Positions 16,225 to 23,863 of a DNA stretch of 33,658 nucleotides are shown one piece after another. The notes beneath the pieces were generated by a model. That model saw only the letters and a list, made by a program, of their open reading frames with translations. It had not been told where the DNA came from and made no database searches. Every line of letters starts with the position of its first letter. The first letter of the stretch is position 1. The translations under genes were made by a program, and so were the position numbers. The stretch is from Desulfobacterales bacterium (lineage in GTDB: Bacteria; Desulfobacterota; Desulfobacteria; Desulfobacterales; JAAELO01), in assembly GCA_024226555.1 (NCBI GenBank), contig JAAELO010000363.1:1-33658 (forward strand), read 5' to 3'.

Positions 16225-17892
16225 ATGATTATTGGATTAGACGTAGGTGGTACCCATACTGATGTTGTTCTGTTAGAAAAAAGTGGGCCTGTTAAAAATG
16301 TTAAAGTTCCCACAGACACTTCTGATCTGTTCAGTACTGTCCTTAAAGGATTTGAAAAGATAACTGAAGGCATTGATCCAAAGAAAATTAAAAGAGCTGT
16401 TCTAAGTACCACACTTACAACGAATGCCATTGTTCAAAGTACAGTTCAAACTGTTGGAATGATTGTTATTGGTGGACCTGGTATTGATCCTGAACTATTT
16501 AAAACCAATGACCATTACTATTCTGTTAAAGGTTATATAGATCATAGAGGTCGTGAGGCCGAATCTATTGACGAAACACAGATTAAAGAGATCTCCCGAA
16601 AACTAAAGAAAGATGGTATTTTACATGTTGGAGTTGTGGGCAAATTCTCAGCGCGAAATCCCTCCCAGGAAAACAGAGTTTATGAAATTTTAAATAATAA
16701 TTTTGAAAAAATATTTCTGGGGCATCAGATATCCGGTAATCTGAATTTCCCAAGACGAATAGCGACAACTTACCTTAATGCAGCGGTGTATCCAATTCAC
16801 AAAGATTTTTTTGAAGCTGTACGAAGTTCCCTCAAAACTAAAGGGTTAAATGTTCCAATCCATATATTAAAAGCAGATGGAGGTACTATGAGTTTTGAGT
16901 CCTCCATTGATTACCCTGCTCAAACCATCTTTTCAGGTCCGGCGGCAAGTGTTATGGGAGCAATTGCCACAGCTCCGGACAGTGATGTTATAGTGCTTGA
17001 TATTGGTGGGACCACAACTGATATTGCAATGCTTATAGATGGGGCACCTGTTTTAGAGCCACTTGGAATAGCTCTTGGTGGATATAAGACCTTGATAAGG
17101 TCGCTTAAGACAAAATCGATAGGTATTGGCGGGGATAGTCATGTTAGAGTTGAAAAGGGTGAAATAAAGATAGGCCCTGAAAGACTTGGCCGTGCTATGG
17201 CTTATGGAGGACCAGTTCCAACAACAACCGATGCAATTTTTGTCCTTAATGAAGATAACTCCAATGAATTTGAAAAAGCAAAAATTGCTGTGGAGAGTAT
17301 AGCAAAAGAGTTGAAAATTTCTCCAATTGATGCTGCACAAAAAATATTTGATAAAGCATGTGATGTTATTTTAGAAGAGGTTGAAAAAACTGTGAGACAG
17401 ATAAATAGTCAACCTGTTTACACAATCCATGAGCTTTTAGATGGTTATAAAGTTAAACCTACAACAATAATGGTTTTAGGAGGCCCTGCAAAGGAGTTCG
17501 CAATACATCTTGAGAAGATGTCTAATTATTCAGTTGGAATTGTTCATGAATGGAAAGTTGCAAATGCAATTGGAGCCGGCCTTGCAAGAACAACATGCGA
17601 GGTTATGCTCTTTGCCGATACACAACATAATATAATAGCTGCACCGGAAGAGAATTTTAGCGAACCTGTTGGAAGCCACTATACAAAAAATGATGCTATA
17701 ATGCAGGCAACAGACCTGCTGAAAGAAAAAGCTCTGAAAAATGGTTCAAGTTCAGAAGACTTTGAGGTGGAGATAATCGAAGATCTTGAGTTCAATATGG
17801 TTAGGGGATTTAGTACTGTTGGAAAGAATATTCGTGTAAAGGTACAGGTGAAACCAGGCCTTATACATGGATATGACCCGATTGGTGCATAA
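16225..17892 (+). CDS. Hydantoinase/oxoprolinase-family protein (HyuA-type, no HyuB)
   Basis: ATP-dependent cyclic-amide hydrolase family, which includes N-methylhydantoinase A, 5-oxoprolinase and acetone carboxylase subunits. The 555-residue protein begins with the ASKHA-type phosphate loop IGLDVGGTHTDVVLLE (residues 3-18) and has STTLTTNAIVQ (~70). The second nucleotide motif VLDIGGTTTDIAML lies at ~257-270 after FSGPAASVMGA, followed by SIGIGGDSHVRVEKGEIKIG. It covers the Hydant_A_N and Hydantoinase_A domains but is shorter than typical HyuA (about 650-700), lacking most of the C-terminal domain. No HyuB-like subunit follows. The ribosome site is TTGGAGTAAGC before the ATG. The deacetylase-fold gene follows 60 bp downstream in the same direction, so a two-gene operon is likely. 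The substrate cannot be read from the sequence. Confidence 0.85.
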   Translation: MIIGLDVGGTHTDVVLLEKSGPVKNVKVPTDTSDLFSTVLKGFEKITEGIDPKKIKRAVLSTTLTTNAIVQSTVQTVGMIVIGGPGIDPELFKTNDHYYSVKGYIDHRGREAESIDETQIKEISRKLKKDGILHVGVVGKFSARNPSQENRVYEILNNNFEKIFLGHQISGNLNFPRRIATTYLNAAVYPIHKDFFEAVRSSLKTKGLNVPIHILKADGGTMSFESSIDYPAQTIFSGPAASVMGAIATAPDSDVIVLDIGGTTTDIAMLIDGAPVLEPLGIALGGYKTLIRSLKTKSIGIGGDSHVRVEKGEIKIGPERLGRAMAYGGPVPTTTDAIFVLNEDNSNEFEKAKIAVESIAKELKISPIDAAQKIFDKACDVILEEVEKTVRQINSQPVYTIHELLDGYKVKPTTIMVLGGPAKEFAIHLEKMSNYSVGIVHEWKVANAIGAGLARTTCEVMLFADTQHNIIAAPEENFSEPVGSHYTKNDAIMQATDLLKEKALKNGSSSEDFEVEIIEDLEFNMVRGFSTVGKNIRVKVQVKPGLIHGYDPIGA

Positions 17893-17952
17893 TTATAGAG
17901 TATTTGTTGTACGAAAAGGTTTAAAATTTGATATTTTGGAGATGATCTTTTT

Positions 17953-19263
17953 ATGTTACGAGCAAAAAATAAAACCGGATTGGTTTTCTTCCCGGCATTT
18001 GACTGGGCTATAGACCCAACACACCCTGAAAGAGAAGAACGACTTTTATATACACAGGATCAGGTCTTTGAAGAGGGACTTTTTGATATTGATGGAATTA
18101 CAGAGTATAAACCGGATCTCGTAACTGAAAAAGATGTCCAAAGAGTACATATGTGTGTCCCCGATGTTAAGAGAGTTACAACAAATTCTCATTTTATTAG
18201 TGCCGGTGGTGCAAAAACTATTGGTAGAGCTGTAATGGAAAAAGAGATCGATTGTGGTTTTGCGCTTGTCAGACCTCCGGGGCACCATGCCATGCGTGTT
18301 GTTCATGGGGGCAGAGGTTTTTGTAATATAAATATTGAAGCCATAATGGTCGAATTCCTTAGGAAAGAGTATGGTATAAAGAAAGTCGCCATTATTGATA
18401 CTGATTGTCATCACGGTGATGGAACTCAGGATATTTACTGGCATGATCCAAATACACTTTTTGTATCTGTTCATCAGGATGGAAGAACTCTATATCCTGG
18501 TTCAGGATTTCTCAATGAGTTTGGTGGACCAAATGCAGCAGGAACAACACTGAATATTCCACTTCCGCCAAACACTTCAGATGAAGGTTACCTGTATACT
18601 GTTGAAAATGCGATTTTACCAATTCTTGATGAATTTAAACCGGATATAATAATAAATTCAGCCGGTCAGGATAATCATTTTTCCGATCCGTTAACAAATA
18701 TGAATTTTTCTGCAAAGGGTTATGCTGATTTAACATCTCTTTTAAAGCCTGATATTGCAGTTCTTGAAGGAGGGTATTCCATTGAAGGAGCCTTGCCATA
18801 TGTGAATATGGGAATTATTTTAGCAATGGCAGGTCTTGACTACAGCAATATAAAAGAACCCAATTATGACCCATCAAGACTTTCCCAATCATCATCTGTT
18901 TCAGGAAGTATAAAGGATATTTGCAAAGATGTTCTGAATGTCTGGAACAATAGAGATGCTCTAAGGGATAAAATCAGGGGTGATGGTAAGTTCCATGAAA
19001 GAGCCCGTAACATAATGTACGATACCGATAATATTTATGAGATGCAGAAAGAGAAAATAATGATTTGCGATGATTGTGCAGGTTCCATTAGAATAGAATC
19101 CTCTTCTGACACAGGCCATAACCTGTTTGGAGTTCATATACCGGTTGATGCCTGTAATAAATGCAAAGAGGTTGGTTATGAATGGTTTGAGACTGGCAAG
19201 TCTGGTAGTTTCAAAAATACCCTTTTACAGGATAGAAGTGAAGACAACTATTTAACATCATAG
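17953..19263 (+). CDS. Histone-deacetylase-fold amidohydrolase with C-terminal zinc ribbon
   Basis: Zn-dependent deacylase of the arginase/deacetylase superfamily, in the group of AcuC and acetylpolyamine amidohydrolases. Key residues are present: PGHHA (His111-His112), IDTDCHHGDG with metal ligands Asp151 and His153 and the charge-relay Asp149, third ligand Asp240 in SAGQD, and the transition-state Tyr275 in LEGGYS. The enzyme should therefore be active. After the ~310-residue catalytic domain comes a tail with CxxC pairs at 372/375 and 401/404, which should bind a structural zinc. GGAGA lies 12 bases before the ATG. It follows the hydantoinase-type gene, and the pair ends at a hairpin terminator. 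Deacylation of an N-acyl small molecule is more likely than of a histone, but the substrate is unknown. Confidence 0.88.
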   Translation: MLRAKNKTGLVFFPAFDWAIDPTHPEREERLLYTQDQVFEEGLFDIDGITEYKPDLVTEKDVQRVHMCVPDVKRVTTNSHFISAGGAKTIGRAVMEKEIDCGFALVRPPGHHAMRVVHGGRGFCNINIEAIMVEFLRKEYGIKKVAIIDTDCHHGDGTQDIYWHDPNTLFVSVHQDGRTLYPGSGFLNEFGGPNAAGTTLNIPLPPNTSDEGYLYTVENAILPILDEFKPDIIINSAGQDNHFSDPLTNMNFSAKGYADLTSLLKPDIAVLEGGYSIEGALPYVNMGIILAMAGLDYSNIKEPNYDPSRLSQSSSVSGSIKDICKDVLNVWNNRDALRDKIRGDGKFHERARNIMYDTDNIYEMQKEKIMICDDCAGSIRIESSSDTGHNLFGVHIPVDACNKCKEVGYEWFETGKSGSFKNTLLQDRSEDNYLTS

Positions 19264-19300
19264 AGATCTCAAATAGCTCTGTTTACGTTTCTTTTAAAAG

Positions 19301-19322
19301 GAGAAAGGCACAAGCCTTTCTC
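19301..19322. terminator. Bidirectional hairpin terminator between convergent genes
   Basis: A perfect 9-bp stem GAGAAAGGC / GCCTTTCTC closes a 4-base loop ACAA, and further A/T pairs extend it outward. It lies 37 bases after the deacetylase stop on the plus strand and just past the UspA stop on the minus strand, so it can end both convergent transcripts. The T-run is short on either side (TCTCTTTC, and CCTTTTAAAAG in reverse). Confidence 0.75.
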
Positions 19323-19338
19323 TTTCAATGGTAAAAAA

Positions 19339-19833
19339 TCAAGTATACTTTTTTATCCTTTTTAGTAATTTATTTGCGTGTCCTTCTGGCCTGAAAGAAA
19401 CAACAGGTATAGGCGATTTTCTGAAAATTTTATCAGCAACAGATCCAATAAAGACATGTTCCAGATTCGTGTGACCCTTAACACCTAAAACAATCATATC
19501 AATTGACTCATCAACTATTGCTGAAAGAATTTCATCTGTGGGGTTCCCAATTTTATAAACTGTTTTTACTTTCTCTTTCGGGAATTTTGAATTCTTAATA
19601 ATACCTTCTAAAAGTTCATTTCTCTCTTTTTTGATATCTTCTGTATAGTGCTCACTATCGATATTGTAACCCATAGTTGCAACAGACTCTATGGCTTCCA
19701 CATCCCTTGAATTAATAACGCTGATCGCGACAATTTCGGAACTGAATTTTTCAGCAAATCCTGCTGCATAATCAAATATTGCCTGGGCATTTTTTGTGAA
19801 AGCAAGGGCTACCATAATTTTTTTTATTTCCAT
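19339..19833 (-). CDS. Universal stress protein (UspA family)
   Basis: Small cytoplasmic nucleotide-binding protein. The 164 residues carry the Usp fold start KKIMVALAFTKNAQAIFDYA and the ATP-binding signature GVKGHTNLEHVFIGSVADKI (G-x2-G-x9-GS, ~118-137), followed by SPIPVVSFRP. It should therefore bind ATP rather than belong to the non-binding subgroup. It lies 26 bp after the fused TRAP permease on the same strand. UspA-TRAP pairing is a known arrangement (for example TeaD with TeaABC), where the Usp tunes transport. That role here is inferred from context. Confidence 0.92.
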   Translation of the reverse strand: MEIKKIMVALAFTKNAQAIFDYAAGFAEKFSSEIVAISVINSRDVEAIESVATMGYNIDSEHYTEDIKKERNELLEGIIKNSKFPKEKVKTVYKIGNPTDEILSAIVDESIDMIVLGVKGHTNLEHVFIGSVADKIFRKSPIPVVSFRPEGHANKLLKRIKKYT

Positions 19834-19859
19834 CTTTTATCTCCCTCTTTTTAGAAAAT

Positions 19860-21959
19860 CTAATCCTGTTTTGCTCTTAATCTCTGTACTATATACAATG
19901 TTAAGTAAAGACCAAGACCGATTAAATAAGTCCAGTATCTTTGATCATGTGGCATCCCCAACCATTTTGCAATTTGGTCTGGTCTCATTAGAATAAACGT
20001 TACACAAAGGAAAAATGGAATTTCATAAAATTTATTTTTTGTAATAAACCAACCCTGGGTAGCAGAAGCAAAGGCAAAGTTACCAAGACAGGCCATAACA
20101 AATATTAGAATTCCCTGGGACCAGCTGAAAACATTATGTAAAATAAGGTCGCTGTTGAATATAAACATAAACGGTAGTATCGCCGTTCTGATATCATACA
20201 TAAATCCCTGTAAACCTGTAGGTATTGGTGGAGATTTTGCAATTGCAGCAGCAGCATAGGCTGCCAATCCCACAGGAGGTGTGTCATCTGCAAGAATTCC
20301 AAAGTAAAAGCAAAATAAGTGAGCTGACATAAGAGGTACTATGAAGTTAAGGTTAGCACCAATAATGACAATTGCCGGAGCAGTAAGAGAAGCCATAACT
20401 ATATAGGTGGCTGTTGTTGGAAGGCCCATGCCAATCAAAAGACTTGCACCAGCTGTTATTATGAGCATAAGATAAATATTACCCATGGATATCGTGTCTA
20501 TTATCTGTGTAATTAATCCACCAAGCCCCATTGCCACAACTCCAACGATTATACCAGCAGCAGCTGTAGCAAGTGCCACTGAAACCATATTTCGACCACC
20601 AGTTGCCAGGGCTTCAAAAATTGAGCTCACGCCCTTTTTGAAAGCAGGCTTTATAGGTTTTTTATCTAAATATGCTTTTATTGGGTCCTGAACCAGCATT
20701 ACTATTGCTAATACCCAGATTGCATTGAAAGCTGCCAGTTCCGGTGAGTGTCTTTTTACAATTAATTCATAAAGAAGTAATAGAAGCGGTAATAAGTAGT
20801 GTATTCCACCAATAAATGTTTTGAAAAATGGAGGAAGTTCCTTTCTTGGTATGCCTTTTAATCCTAGTTTGCTTGCTTCTATATGTGTGATATAAAATAG
20901 TGCTGCATATGAAGCAAAGGCCGGAATTGCTGCAGCTTTCACAACATCTATATATGGAACATTTACATACTCAGCTATGATAAATGCAGCCGCCCCCATA
21001 ATAGGTGGAGCTAATTGCCCATCAGTACTTGCGGCAACTTCAATAGCGGCCGCTTTTGTAGCCGGATATCCCACTTTTTTCATCATTGGGATTGTGAAAG
21101 TTCCTGTGGTAACGATGTTTGCGATACTTGAACCTGAAACAAGTCCGGTAAAGCCACTTCCCATTACAGCAGCTTTTGCAGGGCCACCTTTAAAACCACC
21201 AAGTAAACTAAGTGCCATCTGGATAAAGTAGTGTCCACCTCCTGCTTTATCCAGCATTGCGCCAAAAAGAACATAGAGAAAAACTATTTTAGCAGAAACA
21301 TCCAAAGGGACACCGTAAATACCCTCTGTTGAAATAGTCATTTGGCCTATGAATCTGTTAAGGGAGATCCCCTTAAATGCGATTAAATCTGGCATATATG
21401 GACCAAGGAAAGAGTATACACAAAACATTATAGCTATAATAGGAAGAGCAGGTCCAATAACCCTTCGTGAAGCCTCTAATAACATGACTACAAGAATTAT
21501 TCCAATGACAATATCACGGGTAAGAGGGCTACCGCTTCTGAGTGAAATACCTGTATAATCGATTGCAAGGTATAGTGCAGATAAACATGCGACAATTGCA
21601 ATCAAATAATCAATTACAGGAATTTTGTCTTTTGCAGAGAGAAACTTAAAACCTCGGATTGGCTTATGTAACATTGGATAGTTCAGAAAAACAATTAACA
21701 TTGCAAAACCAAGGTGAATTGACCTTGTGTATGTTGAATCCAAAGCACCAAAATTAAATGAAATTTGAAACAGATCAAAAACATTAATGTTGATGGAATA
21801 AGTTTTTACAATTGCGAGTTGAAAAATACTCCAAATTGCTGCGATGGTTGGGATAATGTATTTTGAAAAACCTTTAGGTCTTCTTCCAATTCCGGATTCC
21901 TCATCAGCCATTTTTTGGGCAAGTTCTAAACCTTCATCCTTATCTTTTTCGATATCCAT
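19860..21959 (-). CDS. TRAP transporter permease, fused 4TM/12TM (DctQM) type
   Basis: Secondary transporter taking up organic acids or related solutes with a Na+ or H+ gradient. The 699-residue protein is hydrophobic throughout. A cytoplasmic N-terminus (~35 residues, acidic) leads into the DctQ-like segment (~35-165). The DctM part follows, with the conserved GSGFTGLVSGSSIANIVTTG (~260-280), AASTDGQLAPPIMGAAAFII, GMGLPTTATYIVMASLTAPA and ADDTPPVGLAAYAAAAIAKS. Fused DctQM permeases are usually paired with a TAXI-type solute-binding protein; none is encoded here, so the binding protein must lie elsewhere or be lost. UspA follows. The 5' region contains a cluster of inverted-repeat elements, the nearest ending about 150 bp from the start codon. 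Confidence 0.93.
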   Translation of the reverse strand: MDIEKDKDEGLELAQKMADEESGIGRRPKGFSKYIIPTIAAIWSIFQLAIVKTYSININVFDLFQISFNFGALDSTYTRSIHLGFAMLIVFLNYPMLHKPIRGFKFLSAKDKIPVIDYLIAIVACLSALYLAIDYTGISLRSGSPLTRDIVIGIILVVMLLEASRRVIGPALPIIAIMFCVYSFLGPYMPDLIAFKGISLNRFIGQMTISTEGIYGVPLDVSAKIVFLYVLFGAMLDKAGGGHYFIQMALSLLGGFKGGPAKAAVMGSGFTGLVSGSSIANIVTTGTFTIPMMKKVGYPATKAAAIEVAASTDGQLAPPIMGAAAFIIAEYVNVPYIDVVKAAAIPAFASYAALFYITHIEASKLGLKGIPRKELPPFFKTFIGGIHYLLPLLLLLYELIVKRHSPELAAFNAIWVLAIVMLVQDPIKAYLDKKPIKPAFKKGVSSIFEALATGGRNMVSVALATAAAGIIVGVVAMGLGGLITQIIDTISMGNIYLMLIITAGASLLIGMGLPTTATYIVMASLTAPAIVIIGANLNFIVPLMSAHLFCFYFGILADDTPPVGLAAYAAAAIAKSPPIPTGLQGFMYDIRTAILPFMFIFNSDLILHNVFSWSQGILIFVMACLGNFAFASATQGWFITKNKFYEIPFFLCVTFILMRPDQIAKWLGMPHDQRYWTYLIGLGLYLTLYIVQRLRAKQD

Positions 21960-22024
21960 AAAAGGCCCTTATTTTTTAAATAATATAAATTACGTAATAA
22001 TTTCTTATTAATTTGTAGGATTGA

Positions 22025-22110
22025 CAAAGTATAACTACTTTTTTCAAAAAAAACGGTTGAATTTTCTCAAATATTTATTTCAACCATAATTCTAATAATC
22101 AGTGGTTCCC
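22025..22110 (+). repeat. Decayed copy of the inverted-repeat element
   Basis: ACTACTTTTTTCAAAAAAAAC matches the middle of the intact copy at 32180, with two bases fewer agreeing than between intact copies. After a deletion of roughly 20 bases it continues with GTTGAATTTTCTCAA, TATTTCAACCATAATTCTAA and the right end AATCAGTGGTTCCC. The left terminus is not recognisable. The overall order of landmarks, not any single match, is the evidence. Confidence 0.55.
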
Positions 22111-22180
22111 ATTAACTGTTTGAATGATTAATAATTTAAACATAAATAATACCCATTATCAATAGCTGATATAAATTTTA

Positions 22181-22309
22181 GGGAATCTCTAATAACTGCC
22201 TTTTGATCGAACTAAAGCGTTGTTCGTAAAATATAACTGTTTTAAAATCAGCTCGTTACATTTTTCTCACCTTGTATTTCAAACAAAATTCCAGATATTA
22301 GAGGTTCCC
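22181..22309 (+). repeat. 129-bp inverted-repeat element, intact copy 2
   Basis: Left end GGGAATCTCTAATAACTG, right end AGATATTAGAGGTTCCC, with the interior landmarks AGCGTTGTTCGTAAA, CAGCTCGTTACATTTTTCTC and CCTTGTATTTCAAACAAAAT. It is exactly as long as copies 1 and 5. It lies between the divergent TRAP and rep genes, not directly behind a stop codon. Confidence 0.85.
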
Positions 22310-22313
22310 CTAA

Positions 22314-22337
22314 AAACAAAAGGCTTTAGTTTTGTTT
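22314..22337. repeat. Type-A nested hairpin
   Basis: Perfect 8-bp arms AAACAAAA / TTTTGTTT around the loop GGCTTTAG (reverse complement CTAAAGCC). The same module occurs inverted at 23787-23811. Confidence 0.7.
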
Positions 22338-22378
22338 GTTTTGATCAATCTACATCTTTATTTTTCCCATGCAGAAAT

Positions 22379-22404
22379 TTTATAAAACTTAAAGCTTTTA
22401 TAAT
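22379..22404. repeat. Type-B nested hairpin
   Basis: Arms TTTATAAAA / TTTTATAAT (8 of 9 pairs) around CTTAAAGC, inserted after CATGC in the truncated element at 22310-22442. Confidence 0.65.
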
Positions 22405-22450
22405 CTGAATTTCAATCAAAATTCTAATTATTAGAGATTCCCTATATATA

Positions 22451-22470
22451 GACTCATAATTAGAGGTTCT
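22451..22470 (+). repeat. Solo right terminus of the element family
   Basis: CTCATAATTAGAGGTTCTCA matches the right end ATTATTAGAGGTTCCC with two differences. It stands 8 bases after a complete right end, so it is probably the remnant of a further copy. Confidence 0.5.
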
Positions 22471-22584
22471 CATTATCTTAATTTATTCTTAAACAGCTTC
22501 ATATTATCCAATATTTTTGTTCAGGAGAAAATTTACTATTTATAAAATGAGTAACTATGTGGTATATGCTTCTTAACATGTTTC

Positions 22585-23598
22585 TTGTTTAAAAATAATT
22601 TGGGAATTCGTAATGAAAACAAAAACTATATCGCAACTATAAAAATGACATTTTCGAATATGTTTGATTCAGCAAAATTATCACAGGTAGAAACAAAGAC
22701 TTTTAAATATAATCACTATAGATTATTACATATTTTCTTTTGGAAATATAAATCTTTAGGTAAAGATCATAGTTCATATCCTTTAAAATTGTCAGATCTG
22801 AAATCCTATCTTGGAGTTAAAGAGAATAAACAGATAGTTGATTTGGTACAGAAACTTTCCAAATCATATATAAAATTCAGCGATAACGAAGACCAGAATT
22901 TAGGTTTTTGTAGTGTTGTCTCCAATGAGGTATACATCGAAAATGATACCCTTTATTTTAATTTGCCAGAGCATTTAAAGGTTCTTATCGATTCAGAAAG
23001 AGTTCAAAGTGAACTCTGCTTCAACGGAACATTAATGTTTAAAAATAAATTTGCAAAGGATCTTTATTTTTTAACTAAAGAAACATCTGAAGATGAAACT
23101 GAATGGATCGATGTTGAAGATTTCAAAGAATTTCTTGCTGTTCCGGACAAAAAAACCTACCAAAATTTTAAAAATGTTGGGAGCAAAATAATCTCCCCAA
23201 GTATCTCTGAAATTAATACCTTATCTGACCTAAATCTTGTAGTTGAATATATCGCTGATGATAATGGTATAAAATCGGTTCGTTTCAAAATCGAGAAAAA
23301 AGATCCCGAAATAATTTCACAACTTGTTACATGGGAAAAGCCTGAAGTTGAAGAAAACTCAGTAAAAAATGATGATGATGAAACAGAGAACGGCGATTCT
23401 CTAATTGAAGCAAAGTTATTTCTGGGTGATGTTGATGATGAATCTCTATCATCTTACAAAAATGGTTTTATCGAGATGATTAAAAATAAGAAAATGGTTT
23501 ACCAGAGATTTCAAAAATATGGCTACAATGATGTTTTGATTAAAAATGTATTTCTTCAGTATATAAGAGATAATGTACTAAGTAAGGCCGCGTCATAA
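22585..23598 (+). CDS. Plasmid-type replication initiator, Rep_3 (RepB/RepE) family
   Basis: DNA-binding initiator of the two-winged-helix Rep_3 type. The N-terminal winged helix is at ~45-105 (YNHYRLLHIFFWKYKS, LKLSDLKSYLGVKENKQ). The second is at ~150-235: LMFKNKFAKDLYFLTKET, WIDVEDFKEFLAVPDKKTY, then the diagnostic IISPSISEINTLSDLNLVVE and VRFKIEKK. An acidic linker (~245-270) leads to a ~60-residue C-terminal helix-rich tail. The frame is open only from 22555. The first usable start is the TTG at 22585 and the first ATG is codon 21 (22645); neither has a clear ribosome site, so the N-terminus is uncertain. No partition, iteron or mobilisation genes adjoin it; lpxC follows 265 bp downstream. 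The family call rests on domain pattern; a chromosomal role, plasmid remnant or regulator all remain possible. Confidence 0.75.
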   Translation: MFKNNLGIRNENKNYIATIKMTFSNMFDSAKLSQVETKTFKYNHYRLLHIFFWKYKSLGKDHSSYPLKLSDLKSYLGVKENKQIVDLVQKLSKSYIKFSDNEDQNLGFCSVVSNEVYIENDTLYFNLPEHLKVLIDSERVQSELCFNGTLMFKNKFAKDLYFLTKETSEDETEWIDVEDFKEFLAVPDKKTYQNFKNVGSKIISPSISEINTLSDLNLVVEYIADDNGIKSVRFKIEKKDPEIISQLVTWEKPEVEENSVKNDDDETENGDSLIEAKLFLGDVDDESLSSYKNGFIEMIKNKKMVYQRFQKYGYNDVLIKNVFLQYIRDNVLSKAAS

Positions 23599-23683
23599 AT
23601 ACCCAATCCTGATGGCTAACAATTAAAAAAGCAGTTACTGACAAATAGATTAATTTGTTATATAATCATTCATTTTAAATAAA

Positions 23684-23834
23684 GGGAATCTCTAATAATT
23701 AGAATTTTGATTGAAATACAAGGCATTAGAAAAAATAATGGGCTGACTTTATTACAGTTCTTTTTTCGTAACGCAGTAGTTCGGTCAAAACAAACTAAAG
23801 CCTTTTGTTTTATAGGCAGTTATTATAGATTCCC
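23684..23834 (-). repeat. 151-bp inverted-repeat element, inverted copy with type-A hairpin
   Basis: On the plus strand it reads GGGAATCTCTAATAATTAGA, then TTTTGATTGAAATACAAGGC, and ends GTTATTATAGATTCCC, so the family's right half comes first. The extra ~22 bases over 129 are accounted for by the hairpin at 23787-23811, near the family's left end. It fills the gap between the rep gene and lpxC and ends 29 bases before the lpxC ATG, so it probably lies in the lpxC leader. Confidence 0.85.
23787..23811. repeat. Type-A nested hairpin, inverted copy
   Basis: Arms AAAACAAA / TTTGTTTT around CTAAAGCCT. It sits at the same element position as the copy at 22314-22337, when both are read in the element's own orientation. 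Confidence 0.7.
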
Positions 23835-23863
23835 TGAAACTCAAACATAAAGCTTTGTAAAAA

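Larger units (their letters stand above)
22310..22442 (+). repeat. Truncated element abutting copy 2, with two inserted hairpins
   Basis: It starts one base after copy 2 without its own left terminus. It carries a type-A hairpin (22314-22337), a decayed centre (ATCTTTATTTTTCCCATGC), a type-B hairpin (22379-22404) and then the normal right end: TTTCAATCAAAATTCTAATT followed by ATTAGAGATTCCC. The positions of both hairpins match those in other copies, which shows it is a real family member rather than chance. Confidence 0.75.
21960..22584. other. Repeat-packed intergenic region between TRAP permease and rep gene
   Basis: 625 bp with no gene I can support. It holds, left to right, one decayed, one intact and one truncated copy of the inverted-repeat family plus a solo right terminus (listed separately), so about half of it is repeat DNA. 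The two flanking genes diverge, so both promoters must lie here. A short ORF after AGGAG (22523), ATG at 22547, ends after 9 codons, too far from the AGGAG to be trusted. I looked for short direct repeats (iterons) next to the rep gene and saw none. Confidence 0.6.

Noticed and set aside
16131-16430. Minus-strand reading frame overlapping the start of the hydantoinase gene
   Set aside because: It covers the conserved IGLDVGGTHTD region of the plus-strand gene and has low-complexity hydrophobic content; not a credible gene.
22310-22450. Iterons for the Rep_3 initiator
   Set aside because: The repeated motifs upstream of the rep gene belong to the dispersed element family and its hairpins, which also occur 10 kb away. 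I saw no evenly spaced direct repeats of 17-22 bases.
22547-22576. Nine-codon leader peptide before the rep gene
   Set aside because: The AGGAG is about 19 bases from the ATG, too far, and no attenuator-like structure follows.
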